From: Uranotaenia lowii
Lineage: Eukaryota > Arthropoda > Insecta > Diptera > Culicidae
Direction: 5' to 3'
Assembly (NCBI RefSeq): GCF_029784155.1
Contig: NC_073692.1
Coordinates: forward strand, 334,013,920 to 334,077,919
DNA: 64,000 nucleotides
The translations under genes and the position numbers were made by a program. Below are positions 1 to 10,690 of the stretch, one piece after another. The notes beneath the pieces are model-generated. The model was not told where the DNA came from, did no database searches, and saw nothing but the letters and a program-made list of their open reading frames with translations. How positions within the stretch are numbered: position 1 is the first letter of the stretch; each line of letters starts with the position of its first letter.

Positions 1-283
1 AAAAAGTGGTAGAAATTTTGACATTTTGGAAATTTTACCATGCAAACATGTTTTCAAGATCTTGGAGCGTTGTATTTTTTTGCAACACTTTTTCTATTTC
101 AGTCGTATGTGATTGAAATATTGCTATTTTTGCATCACAGCATTCGAAAATACAACACGTGTTGTAAATAAAACTTGAAGGCCACAGATCTTGAAAATGT
201 TTTTGCATTGCATAATTTTCAAAATGTGCCGTAAGTGTCAAAATTTCTACCACTTTTTCCCAACACCAGTGAACCAGCTCTTA
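1..283. mobile_element. Fold-back MITE copy, left end cut by window
   Basis: The first 23 bases (aaaaagtggtagaaattttg then aca) reappear exactly as a reverse complement at about 236-258, and the arms continue to pair imperfectly inward (caagatcttg near 54 against agatcttgaaaatg near 187). A second, diverged copy at 4022-4333 shows that the full element extends further out to an agagcaagttcact-like end, visible here as agtgaaccagctct near 270-283. The roughly 22 bp outer left end therefore lies before base 1. There is no coding capacity; the short ORFs on both strands are products of the palindrome. The TE superfamily is not assignable. Confidence 0.75.
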
Positions 284-519
284 GCGTCCGTTGATATTCT
301 ACAAGCACAAATACTTACAGTTTACGTATCGTCACCACGGCTATGCAACCCGAAAAGATTATTTTATAAAACTTTTGACCAACATCTTTTAGCTAAGTGA
401 ATTTCGTTATTAAATAATTTTACTTAAACTTTTGTTTGCCTTGATTGCATTGGATATGAAAGCTTATAAACATCTAAAAAGCTTAAATCTGACCAAAAAA
501 GCTTTAATCTTACAAACAG

Positions 520-1221
520 TGTTCCGAATATCACTCAATTCTCATGAGAGACACTGAAACGTTTTCAACAGCGAAAGCAAAACCTAAATTGTCGGTTGGT
601 TTATCTCCCAGTGGGGCAAAGATTGTGTTCGACAGCGCTGCTCCGAGAATCAAAGAAATAAAATTTGAAAGAGAGACGTTTCTTCTCCAGTTGGAATTCT
701 CAACTGAGTGAGGAGCTACCTGATTTTCAGTTTCTTTTTTCAGTCAATAACTTTTTTTGCTCAATCACTCACTCACTCACTCGTTTACTGATCGATGATC
801 GAATGCTGTCTGCCTGATACATCTTGCTTTGTTGTTGCTGTTGTTGGGGAGGATTAAAATAGTCATTCAAACACGCAGGCAGTACGTATGAACATATGTT
901 TCTGCCGCTTTGCCAGAAAGTACGCAGGCAGTATGAACCGATGCAAGGCCGCATTGATTGAGTTTGAGTGAGTGAGTGAGTGGATTTTTGAATTGGATCT
1001 TGTATCAGTCAGTGTCTCAATCACTTCTGATACACCGGGTAGTGAGCTTGAGAGATCGACTTAGATGCGAGTCTGCTCTCGCTTTTGAATCTTGTTTACA
1101 TTGACTTCGCATTGTCGCTCTGCCGATTCTCCAGGGAACAACAGGCAGCAGCAATCGGCTTTGAATGTTTCCAACTAGAAACCTATCATGAGCGTTTCTT
1201 CCGAGTGATTTTCGGAAGACT
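520..1221. other. Non-coding segment specific to duplication copy 1
   Basis: This stretch is absent from the equivalent place in the second duplication block (near 27318). It holds a (TCAC)n tract at about 766-783 and its inverted counterpart (GAGT)n at about 966-981, and a CAA/TTG-rich run near 827-845. The inverted pair could be the ends of a small inserted element, but no clean target duplication was found. No convincing ORF is present. Confidence 0.35.
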
Positions 1222-1642
1222 GCTTACAAATGTTTATCACACGCGTAGTGTTGACATTGACTTTAGGTGAAGTTGTCGAGCTCGCTCTGCGTATCAAAGC
1301 AATATCGTCAACCAGGTCAAGGTCGTTATTCTTAAATATTCACCTCTCCACGATAACATGTGGCTTGTGATAAACTTGTTAACAAGCAACCATTAAATTA
1401 TTCGTTAGGTGTCTGCTGAAGGTTTGAGAAACCATATCCTTTGCTTTTTTTCCATATGAACGACGCAACGGTTGGATAACAAGGGCATTATTTATTCAAC
1501 CAAAATTATCCAACAGTTATGAAATACAAGACATATTGCCTGGCGAAAATTGTTCAATTAGAACAGATTCATTGTTGTCAGGTGTGCATTCAGATTCGTT
1601 TTTTTTTGAACAGTTCTTTTTCTGTGGAACCTGTTGAACGAT

Positions 1643-4600
1643 ATGGCACCTATTCGAGTGCGTATTACCAATATGGTGCGAATTCTCTGGATTGAATACT
1701 GTGAAGAGAATTCCATCAATCCCATTAAGCACCTGATAATGAAGCATTTAGGACCTATAGATCGTGGATGGTGGATCATTTGGATTGTGGCGGCGATCAT
1801 TCTGAGTGTTCTTAGCGTGATTGCAACCTATTTGAATTGGGTCGATAATCCAATTTATATCAGTTACCAGCCTGACTTGAAGCCTATTTTGACTATACCA
1901 TTCCCAGCAGTAACCATTTGTAGTGTGGATCAAAGCAGTACGGAATTATTCAACATAACTGACGCTGCATCGCGAGTCCTTCAACAAAAAGAACTTAAGG
2001 ATCATGAGTACGGTCTATGATGAACAGGACAGATCTAGTTATAACTTGCTTTTATTTGTAGGTACAGAAATCTCCGAGCACTTTCCCATGTCTGTTCGTA
2101 TGTCCCCGTTTGGATATCTTTTCACGATAAACTATCCGTACCGACCGTCAAAATTTTGAAAAATATTTCTGTCAAACCGGATTATCACCTTAATTACTGT
2201 TGGTGGAAAGCTGTAAAGAATCCTGATTGTATCGGCTTATTCGTTGAAACTATAACTGATGGTGGATTTTGCAACACATTCAATGGAATGGCAGCGAATA
2301 ATTTGTATCGGTTGGAAAATTTACACGAAGAGTTCACATATCCTAACATTTCTAGAACGTCAAATGACTGGATCCGTGAATCCGGCTATCGCAACGGTTC
2401 AAATTTTGATGCATATCCTGAACGACCACTTGGCTATGGGCAGAATAGTGGGCTGAGAATTATGTTAGCTTCTGACTTTGTAAACGATGATTTATTTTGT
2501 AGTGTATGTAACCGTGAACTCTATCATATATCTATCTACGGTATTACCAGTGAACCTGTATATAACAAAAGCGACATCTGATGCTTTATTTAACACGTTC
2601 GTCGCCACGGCACCCATATTCGGGTGACGGGTGTATTTCCTGGGGGGGCCCGTCACATCAAAAAGCGTGTGACGCTCTCTTACTAGAGTTAACCGCTCAG
2701 CTTCGCCACACGTTTCAAATATGGGAGTTCTCCCTATTTGCTCTCTCTCTCTGAAAATTTCTTTTGGCCCGGCTAGTAAAACTACCAAATTGAGCGTGGC
2801 GACGAACGTGTTAAAAAAATATCTGGCCACATTGCCGAACGTTCGGACAAAAAATTCTTAAGCACTGTTTTCTGACTCAATGTTAAAGCTATAAAGTGAA
2901 CGCTCAGTAAATCCAACAAAACAACATCGAATTTGATGCCCGGTGGAACGCGATAAACGGTACGAAGAACTTAAATTTTGTTCGCAATTCGAGTTCATAC
3001 GACGAGTTTTAAAATTATTTGCTTGAACTGCAACAGCAATCACAATACTCTCCTTGGTTGAGTTTTCTATTAGAAAGCTAAAGGCTTTGCGACAAAAGCT
3101 CGGATCGTGTTTAGTCGATTTTGACAGTTCTTTTGTATCGATTGGAATTTTTTGTTACAGACGTCACGGTGCTCCTCTTACATGCATGTAGGTTCACTAG
3201 GTAGTACCAATAAAAAAAAACTCAATGTTGATTTACATTTATTTTGAAATACTACAATACTTTGATTAACGATTTTTTGCATCTCGTATCATTCTTTTTC
3301 AGGGTCCAAGAAACGGATATCAAGTGCTCATTCATCCACCGGACGAGGCACCAACGTTGGAGCATTTCCATTACCATTTGGCTTTGGGCAGTAGTATGAC
3401 TCTGACAGTGAAGCCGCAATTGACGGAAACAGCACCAGCACTACGATCTCAGCGGTTGGAACAGTTCGTATACAACATGTTACTTTTTATGTTTAACTTG
3501 AGCGCTTGCATGAACAAATATTAACTTACCGGATTAAGAGCAACCCAAAAAAAAAGCTGATCCTAAACCCTTCAAAGCATGTTGTTAACCCTCTACTGCA
3601 TGGACTATGATTCCGTTGAAAAAATAAAATTATGAACGGAAAAATACTTTATTATCCGCTAGCTTAGCAGTTCAGGCTCAAAAGAAACATAATTATTTTT
3701 TTCAATAGTTTTTGTTGTTTACATAGTGCAAAAATGAGAATTTCTTTTGGGTTTTTGATTGGTAATTGAATTATTGATGAATCGAAGTTTTTTTTTAATA
3801 TTTACAGTACTGAATTAAGCTAAAAACATAAAAAAAAGCTTAAAAAACTTTAGTACATATACACAGGCAAGCCCATGGACTCATATTCAGTGGAGAGTTA
3901 ACAGCAGTGACCAGAATCCAAATATCTCAGAAATGCGTGAATAATCGTGAATCATATGGCTTATCAATACAATTACTTTTGAAATTAATCAAATATGGTC
4001 CATGGTTTTTTACTGGTGATGAGAGCAAGTTCACTCGTGTTGCGAAAAAGTGGTAAAAATTTTGACACTTGTAACTCACTTTGTCAATTTTATCTGGTGA
4101 AAATATATTCAAGATCTTAGGTAGTCAATATATTCTACAACACTGTTCTTTTTCTATCGAATGTGATAGAAATCCAACTGTTTTTGCATCACAGCATACG
4201 AAAATAAAACAGGTGTTGTAAAAAAACAAGACGGCCAAAGATCTTGAAGCATTTTTGCATGATAAAGTTTTCAAAATATGCTTCAAGTGTCAAAATTTCT
4301 ACCATTTTCTTCCAAAAAGAGTGAACTTGCTCTGTAGAAATTGAAAACATGTGTAAAATGTTTGATAACTACCATGCATCAGTCACTGCTGGACCCATTT
4401 ATATTAAAAAAAACCACGCATTAAAGGGATTAAGGATGTATTATGAATCTGATTTCGATTTCAAATATTTTAACCTCTTGGTTGTGTGAAACAGTTTAAA
4501 AAAATCCGCATGATTTATTCCCTTGAATTTTACTTCTGGGTTTGGAAAACTATCAGTGGATGTTACCGATCCAGAAACCTCCAGCGAGAAAGCCAGCAAA

Positions 4601-5467
4601 AAGCTAAAAAAAATATAGTATTGGGAATAGGAGCATTTTCCTATTCCTGGGCTTTTTAGCGTTAATGGCTTATTAATCCCTTCAAGAGTATTTCCAACAA
4701 AAATGCTCGGTTTTAAAGGATCCATCAGCTATTTTATCTCGAAGTAATTCTATCGAAAGTTTGTCACGGCCAACTCTTCTAAAGTCATATCAATTTCTGG
4801 TAACAGTTATTTTTTTTTCAGCCGGCAATGTTTCTTCGAAAGTGAAAGATATCTACGGTACTTCAAAATTTACAACCAGCATAATTGCATGCAGGAATGT
4901 TTAGTGAATTTCACTTACAAATTGTGTGGGTGCGTTAAATTCTCCATGCCAAGAAGCGCGGACATGCGAGAATGCGATGCTAGTGAAATCGACTGTTATT
5001 CAGGCGCCTACATGAAAATGTTTGCTCGAGAAGTAGGAGGAAATAACGATCATCCTTGTGGTTGTTTGCCAGCGTGCACGTCACTGTCCTATGAAGTCGA
5101 AATTTCAAGTCAACCGTACAGTGTGCAAGCTTTTGTCGAAGCCTTGGGATTTCCGTCGTAATATAGAAATGCATTCACTTTATCTTGAGAAAAATTGACA
5201 ACTTAAAATGCTTTCAGGATAAATTTTTATGGTGTAGTTTTCCTTATGATAAATATGAAGGAAAACCGGATTCTGGCAACAATTCGTCAGGAGCTGGTGA
5301 GTTTCAGCGATTCGGTTGGTAAGTTGGGAGGACTTTTCGGACTAATGATGGGAGCCAGCATGATAAGTATTCTGGAAATCGTATATTTTTGTTTGATAAG
5401 ACCTCTAAGGAGAGACGTAAAAGTGGCTCCGGTACGGCAAGTTCTGCCATGTCGACATGATTATTGA
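1643..5467 (+). CDS. Pickpocket-type DEG/ENaC sodium channel subunit (ppk-a)
   Basis: This encodes a DEG/ENaC (pickpocket) channel subunit, a plasma-membrane protein expected to assemble as a trimeric amiloride-type sodium channel. Exons by splice reading: 1643-2007, 2062-2503, 3303-3454, 4822-5157, 5218-5467, with GT/AG introns in phases 2,0,2,2, giving 514 residues. Visible features are a short cytoplasmic N-terminus, TM1 after GPIDRGWW (IIWIVAAIILSVLSVIATYL), the post-TM1 motif FPAVTIC, an extracellular G-F-C-N-T-F-N motif (usual family form GxCYSFN), a cysteine-rich domain in exon 4 with CGCLPACTSLSYEVE, and TM2 with GGLFGLMMGAS preceding SILEIVYF. The G-x-S filter signature is intact. 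The start is the ATG at 1643; upstream in-frame sequence lacks an ATG. A TGA shortly after exon 1 is intronic, not a truncation. The closest relative is ppk-b downstream. The ppk number and cell type cannot be read from sequence. Confidence 0.9.
2539..3208. mobile_element. MITE-like insertion in ppk-a intron 2
   Basis: Ppk-b intron 2 is only 169 bp while ppk-a's is 799 bp. The extra sequence is bounded by imperfect inverted ends: ggtattaccagtgaacctgt at the left, and a right end whose reverse complement reads ggtactacctagtgaaccta. No ORF is present. A smaller TTAA-flanked element is nested inside. Boundaries are approximate because the ends are imperfect and no target duplication is obvious. 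Confidence 0.5.
2594..2810. mobile_element. 217 bp MITE with TTAA target duplications
   Basis: The terminal inverted repeats are perfect over 16 bp: cacgttcgtcgccacg at the left and its exact reverse complement at 2795-2810. Each end is flanked directly by TTAA (2590-2593 and 2811-2814). TTAA target duplication is the hallmark of piggyBac-type transposition, so this is probably a non-autonomous piggyBac-like MITE. It sits inside the larger inverted-repeat insertion of ppk-a intron 2. Confidence 0.75.
4022..4333. mobile_element. Fold-back MITE, second copy, in ppk-a intron 3
   Basis: The element is bounded by perfect 15 bp inverted repeats (agagcaagttcactc and its reverse complement at 4319-4333) followed by a second inverted pair (aaagtggtaaaaattttgac at about 4047 against gtcaaaatttctaccatttt at about 4289). 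It is about 312 bp long and homologous along its length to the copy at 1-283. It lies in a segment of intron 3 absent from ppk-b. It is non-coding and no target duplication was recognised. Confidence 0.75.
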
Positions 5468-5478
5468 AATAAAATAAA
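5468..5478 (+). terminator. Overlapping AATAAA polyadenylation signals of ppk-a
   Basis: Two overlapping AATAAA hexamers begin immediately after the ppk-a stop codon (TGA at 5465-5467). If used, they would give a very short 3' UTR. Confidence 0.55.
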
Positions 5479-5479
5479 T

Positions 5480-6150
5480 GCATGTTATTAAAGAACCAAT
5501 TTTTTAAATCTTGTACCTAAATGAAAGATTTATCAACCCCTTTCTGCTATCGATAGACAATCCCTGTTGAAACAGGTGTTTTAAATATTTGCCTTCTTTG
5601 ATTTGGCGCTAGCTTTTTAGTTGTCATAACTGAAAGTTTTAGAATTTGCGGTCTCTCGAAAATCAGGACAAATCCTGATAAATCAGGACACCTGGCACCT
5701 CTGTTGCAGGACCAGATCAAAACAAACTTGGCTCGCTTAATCGTGACAGCTGAGTCACGAACGTTCAAGCAGTCGACTCAGTCGAGCTACTCGACTGAAG
5801 TTTGACTCGATTCGACAACTATAATGCCAAAATGGGTCAATCGAGTAAAACGACTCGTGACTCGTCTTATGTATTAAGGCCCATAATTTGCTCTTCACAA
5901 GAGGAACAACTTTAGAAAATTTTGCACGCGTATCAAGAATTTCGGCTTTTAAAGCATTATCTGTTAGCGAAAAACTTAAATTGTCCCGAGGCGAAGTGAG
6001 CATCCCTTTTCCTCAAGAAGTATTTATGTACATATTTTCATAACTAAATTTTCAAGAGGAAAAGTTGCGTAGTCCCTATAATATTTGTTTTTCAACAAAA
6101 AAAACTATCTTCTTTTACACTAAAGCATAGATTATCTCAAATCTGGACAC
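5480..6150. other. Intergenic DNA, no gene recognised
   Basis: The first about 95 bp are still part of the duplicated ppk block. Beyond that I see only a short inverted stretch around 5664-5690 (tcaggacaaatcctgataaatcagg) and a cluster of GACTCG/CGAGTC-like words at about 5750-5870. The open frames here have no recognisable domain. Confidence 0.4.
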
Positions 6151-6151
6151 A

Positions 6152-6550
6152 TTAAAACGGGTCTATCTCGAAGCTATGTAAACAAAATAAACATGTTTTA
6201 TCCTTAAAATGTAGGTTTTTTTTATAGCACTTTAAAGGAAAAATAATAAAAAAAAAATAATCCGCTGTGGTTTTGATGAAATTTCGAACTTTTCGTCGAA
6301 TGTCACTCATCATAGTTTGGACACCCTTTTCACTGACCGCAGCGGTCATTTTGTTCCACCATCTCTTCATTACTGTTGTATCCCGAATAAGGCATTTCCC
6401 CACTTGTGTTGTTCTCCTGTTTTTCGTGGTAGAATCATTACAACAACCAAGAGAAATGATGTATTTGTAGATAATAATGATTAACAAGTCCAAATATTGC
6501 TCATAAAAAATTATATTTAAAAAAAAAACATTGTTGTGTATTTGAATCAC
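6152..6550 (-). pseudogene. Possible C-terminal remnant of a Tc1/mariner-type transposase
   Basis: The minus-strand translation contains a stretch reading MKRWWNKMTAAVSEKGVQTM followed by a basic RRKVRNFI segment. It resembles the region after the last catalytic residue of insect IS630/Tc1/mariner transposases, where a W..K....V......V..LM...+.+VR motif is common. The catalytic D, D and E/D positions are not present, the reading is flanked by low-complexity Lys/Phe-rich sequence, and no inverted repeats were located. The identification rests on family memory and is weak. Confidence 0.25.
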
Positions 6551-7089
6551 AACTCACATTTTGATCATAGAGTAGTGTTTTCTCAACATACGCCTACACC
6601 AATTTTGCCATAACGGATTGAACTGTGAACCAGGATCTCGTTACCACCAGCAGGTTAAAGCTTCCATTCCTAGACTCTTCCGCCCATCTATTTGAAGCAG
6701 TCGCACGGATGATTTTCAATGCACTTAGATAGGACAGCCGGAGGGTTTTCTGGTGAATTTTCATTAATATACCCTGTAATTGGATACCCAAGCAACCAGA
6801 ATTCCCTTAAAAAGGTTCCATAGAAGCTTAATCAGCTCTCGTTTGTTTCTGAAGAGAATGCTAATCAGCCCAAAATTTAAGTTCTTAAAGCTACTTTCAA
6901 GTTCGTTTAGGTGGCTCTAGAGAACGCTATTCAACTTCTAAGAGAATGCAAGAAACTTCTACGCGCCGAAAAAAATCCAATTGACAGATTGCTCTGACAA
7001 CCACATGTCAGATTGCTAGGTTGCCGGTCTATCATGGTCTATCTCATTGATTTTAATTATATTGTTTTGATTACAAAAGCTGCTTACAT

Positions 7090-7157
7090 GCCTAAAGAAT
7101 TGAACCGCTGCTCTCTAGGTTGCAATGAAACTCACCAGCCTCTCGACCAATCCAGCA
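7090..7157 (-). other. tRNA-like module (A box/B box) inside TIR element copy A
   Basis: Read on the minus strand, an A-box-like TGGTCGAGAGGCTGG starts at 7149 and a B-box-like GGTTCAATTC ends at 7097, about 43 bases apart, as in tRNA genes. A clean cloverleaf is not apparent, so this is a tRNA-derived pol III promoter-like segment rather than a tRNA gene. Equivalent modules occur at the homologous place in copies B and C. Confidence 0.5.
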
Positions 7158-8271
7158 ATAGCTTATTGCCACTGTAATGATTAGTATTTAAACTTAATGT
7201 CATTTGAGATGATTGAGAGGGTTGGTCAATAGAAGGTACCTTATTTCGTTCAAAGGACTTTCAGTACACAATATGAATCATAACGAAAATTCGCATCATC
7301 AAAAATGTATTCGAATATCTTATTTAACATTTATAAGAAAAATTCGAAAAAATCTTGAATTCCATTTGTAAATATCAGTACAGATATAAACAAAACAAAT
7401 AACATGACAAGAAATTGACAGACATTTTTGACATGTCGCTTAGAATTCCCAAATAGGTTCTTTAAAACACTTTCAAGTATCTTAATTAGAGATGTACCGA
7501 ATAGTGGTATTCGGCGAACGGCCGAATACCGAATATTGACTTTTTCAACTATTCGGCCAAACGAATATTCGGCCGAATATTCGGCCGAATATTCGGTGGA
7601 ATAATCTGTTGAGTTTGCAATAGAAATACTTCTATTTCTACTGCTATTTCTAATGAAAATCTTCTATTTCTGCCCTCTTAATGCCCCTCTTGTTTTAAAG
7701 TCAATTATTTCCAACCAGATGTATCAGATCATTTTGCCTTTCTTTCAGAAAGGTATAGTTATCGGTCGATTTGTGAGATCCTTAATTATGGGTCTTAGAT
7801 ATACCTTTATAGGTACCTATCGAATCAGCTCGACGAGTTCAGACGATGTCAGTGTATTTGTATGTATTGGTGTGAATTTTTGTAAACTTTGTCACTACGT
7901 TTTTGCGAAACTGGGCAGTACAATAAAAATGATTTTTGTCTTAAAAAATTTGATTTTTTTCCCTCTTCAATGTATAAAAGAAAGAAAAAAAAACAAAATA
8001 GTTTGAAAAATAAATTTTCATAGTAATTATCATCAAATCATCACTCCAAAAAACGTATCAATTGGGCTTGCCAGCATTTTCCAACAATCACTCATGAAGA
8101 TGATCGAAGACATGGAGCGATAAACGCTGGGTACGCTTTCACTCCGTGTAATTCCCCATAAGGAAAACAGAGGGCGCTTCCAATCGAACGATAAAATGAG
8201 TTAATTGACAAATAGATGTCAGTAAACAAAATTTCATAAATTAATAATTCCCAAAAAACGTAGTATTTATT

Positions 8272-8308
8272 TAAGTATATACCAGTCCACCCTAAGGCGA
8301 ACAGGTGC
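8272..8308. repeat. 37 bp exact direct repeat, copy 1
   Basis: The sequence from taagtatatacc to gcgaacaggtgc is identical to 10979-11015, 2.7 kb away, and both copies are followed by an AT-rich attaattt run. Copy 1 immediately precedes the first minisatellite block. The pair may mark a duplicated unit of the array or the shared end of two related insertions. Confidence 0.7.
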
Positions 8309-8324
8309 AAAAATTAATTTGAAA

Positions 8325-8590
8325 TTGTCAAAATTTACAAAAGCGACCTAATCGACAAATTTGACATAATCGAAAAAAAATCGACAAAAATGATAAAATC
8401 GAGAAAATTGGCAAAACTGACAATGACAATATTGACAAAGTTCACTAAATTGACAAAATTAACAAGATAGACATGATTCACTGAATTGAAAAAATTGACA
8501 AACATGAAAAAATCGAGTCAAATTCATGAAATTAATAAAATCGAGAAAATTCACAAAATTGGCAATGACAAAATTCACTAAATTGACACA
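8325..8590. repeat. GACAAAATT minisatellite, block 1
   Basis: Imperfect 9-mer repeats (gacaaaatt with single-base variants such as gataaaatc and gagaaaatt). The roughly 180 bp from 8333 to 8510 matches 10015-10190 in word order (aaaagcgacc, ataatcgaaaaaa, aaaatcgagaaaat, gacaaagttcacta, gattcact.aattgaaaaaatt). This shows higher-order organisation rather than simple slippage. It is interrupted at 8590 by an inserted element. Confidence 0.85.
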
Positions 8591-9614
8591 TGTATGTATG
8601 TATGTATGTATGTATGGTTCCCCCATCGGTAGCAAGGTCCAGCCTATGTCTGTGTGGCTTGGCCTTTCGAATTGACTTCTAGGGCTTCCACGGCCGATGG
8701 TTCGTCGAGAGAAAGCATCCAACCCTCAGAAACCTACAATGGTTGGCACTCCACTCCGCTTGCAATAATTGCTTAAGGTTATCCCCAGATGCCTTCTCTC
8801 TGATAAATGAAATATAGTGTAAATATAATGATATATAAAAAAGCAATATAATATAATATAAAATAAATCATATGTCATTTAATAAATATGTAATAAAATA
8901 TTGATGAATACAAATTCAAATAAACGATGTAATTGAGCTGTTTGTAATAATATAATTAAAAATAAACATTTGATATAACTTTTTATATTTGTCTTTACTT
9001 ACATGGGTTTTTTTTCTATTGCTACTGGAAAAAAGGTTATCTTATATCTAGTAAAGCCAACAACTACGATTTTTTTTGTTTTTTTTTTGGTTTTTTTTTA
9101 TCACATTTAAACAACATAGTAAGGACCCGAGTGAGAATATGGAGTTTATCAATCACTAAACCCATCACCAATAGCTAAATTCATATGAATTAAACGGAGC
9201 AAGTAAAATACTGAGTATCGGATTCATTTTAAACAGTTATGGTTTGCTGATGCTCATTTGATGCAATTATAGGTTCATAATGAATTTAATTTAATAGGTA
9301 TTGGTGGAACTGGATATTAACAGCCTTAATCAATCTAGATAAAAATAATTTATTTTTATTATTATTAATCGATTATTCTTTCTTAAAAAAATATTTATTT
9401 GTTTTCTCTGACTCGGGATTTCAATGTTTTTTATAAACCTTTGCTATTTAATTAAAATTTGTGCTATTTGGCAATAATATTGTAAAAATAAGCGTAATTC
9501 TGATAAATAATTTTACCTTGACGTTGAGTATTTTTAAAAGAAAACTGATTGTGTTCTTATTTACTACATTTTCATTTCCATTAACGTCCTTCTGGAAATA
9601 TGAAACAATAAAAA
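8591..9614 (+). mobile_element. Poly(A)-ended insertion with 20 bp target duplication
   Basis: The 20-mer aaattcactaaattgacaca occurs at 8571-8590 and again at 9615-9634, bracketing about 1.0 kb of unrelated sequence that begins with a (TGTA)n tract and ends acaataaaaaa. A long target duplication plus an A-rich 3' end with an AATAAA-like signal is the signature of target-primed reverse transcription, so this is probably a 5'-truncated non-LTR or SINE-type insertion. No RT or EN coding sequence was recognised. Because the target is itself repetitive, chance duplication cannot be fully excluded. Confidence 0.55.
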
Positions 9615-10690
9615 AAATTCACTAAATTGACACATAATGACAAATTAGATAAAACTGACAAAATTTTCCAAATTAACAAAATTGACAAAATCGACAAAAT
9701 TCACAAAATTTACAAAATTGACATTAATGGCACAATTTAAATTGAAGAAATTTCAAAAAATGACGAATTTGACAAGATTTACAAACCTAAAAATAAATGA
9801 CTAAATTGACAAGATTGATAGTACTGACAAAATTTACTAAGACAAAATCAAATACATAAAATTCATAAAATAGACCAAATTGACAAAATCGAAAAGGATT
9901 TACAAAATTGACAAAATCGAGAAAACTGGTAAAATTGAAAAAATTTGACAATGACAAAATCGACCAAAATTCAATAAATTGACCAAAATGACAAGATTGA
10001 CAAAACTAAAAATTTTGACAAAATTTGCAAAAGCGACCAAATCGACAAAATTGATATAATCGAAAAAAATCGACAATATTATAAAATCGAGAAAATAGGC
10101 AAAATTCACAATGACAATACCGACAAAGTTCACTAAATTGACATAATTGACAAGATATACATGATTCACTAAATTGAAAAAATTAATAAAACTGACAATA
10201 TTTACAAAATTGATAAAATCGACATAATTGATAAAATTAACTAAATTGACAAAACTGAACAAAATGACAAAATTGCAAAAAATTGAAAAAATTCACAAAG
10301 TTGACAAAATTGCCTGAATTGACAAAATTGCCCAAATTTAAAAATTTTAACAAAATTGACATGATTAAAAAATTTAACAAAATTGACAAGATTGATAGTA
10401 CAGACAAAATTGACTAAGACAAAATCGACAAAATTCACAAAATTGACAAAATTGACAAGATTGACAAGACAACTGGCTAAATTGCCAAAATTGACCAAAT
10501 TGATAAATTTGAAAAAAATGACATAATCGATAATTGATATTGACAATGACAAAAACGACTAAATTGATAAAACTGACAAATTTGACTAGATTGACAAAAG
10601 GACAGAATTGATAAAACTGACAAAATTGATCAAATTGAAAAAATGGACAAAATTAACATAATTGACCAAATCAGGAAAATTGAAATTGGC
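9615..10690. repeat. GACAAAATT minisatellite, block 2
   Basis: Continuous imperfect 9-mer array. A diagnostic variant string (gatagtac.gacaaaatt.actaagacaaaatc) occurs at about 9818 and 10391 here and again near 12046, and the stretch around 10015-10190 repeats that at 8333-8510. Because 9 is divisible by 3, most frames stay open and yield artefactual NFV, QFC or TKL repeat peptides on both strands. Confidence 0.9.

Larger units (their letters stand above)
420..5575. repeat. Segmental duplication, copy 1 (contains ppk-a)
   Basis: This block matches 27228-30045 closely through the 5' flank, all five exons and the short introns of a ppk gene, and ends shortly after the stop codon (tttatcaac...tctgctatcga in both). 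Similarity starts upstream around 422-515 (gattgca..ggatatgaaagct...aaaaagctttaatct), breaks for about 700 bases, and resumes at about 1225 (catcacacgcgtagtgttgacattga in copy 2). Intron insertions (2539-3208 and much of 3483-4408) are present only in this copy, so they entered after the duplication or were lost from copy 2. Confidence 0.8.

Noticed and set aside
766..981. Small TIR transposon bounded by (TCAC)n and (GAGT)n
   Set aside because: The inverted similarity is limited to simple repeats and no target duplication is visible; kept only as a note within the copy-1-specific segment.
1634..2020. A truncated single-exon ppk gene ending at the first stop after TM1
   Set aside because: The stop lies in a 54 bp GT-AG intron; splicing at 2007/2062 restores the frame, as in the two paralogues.
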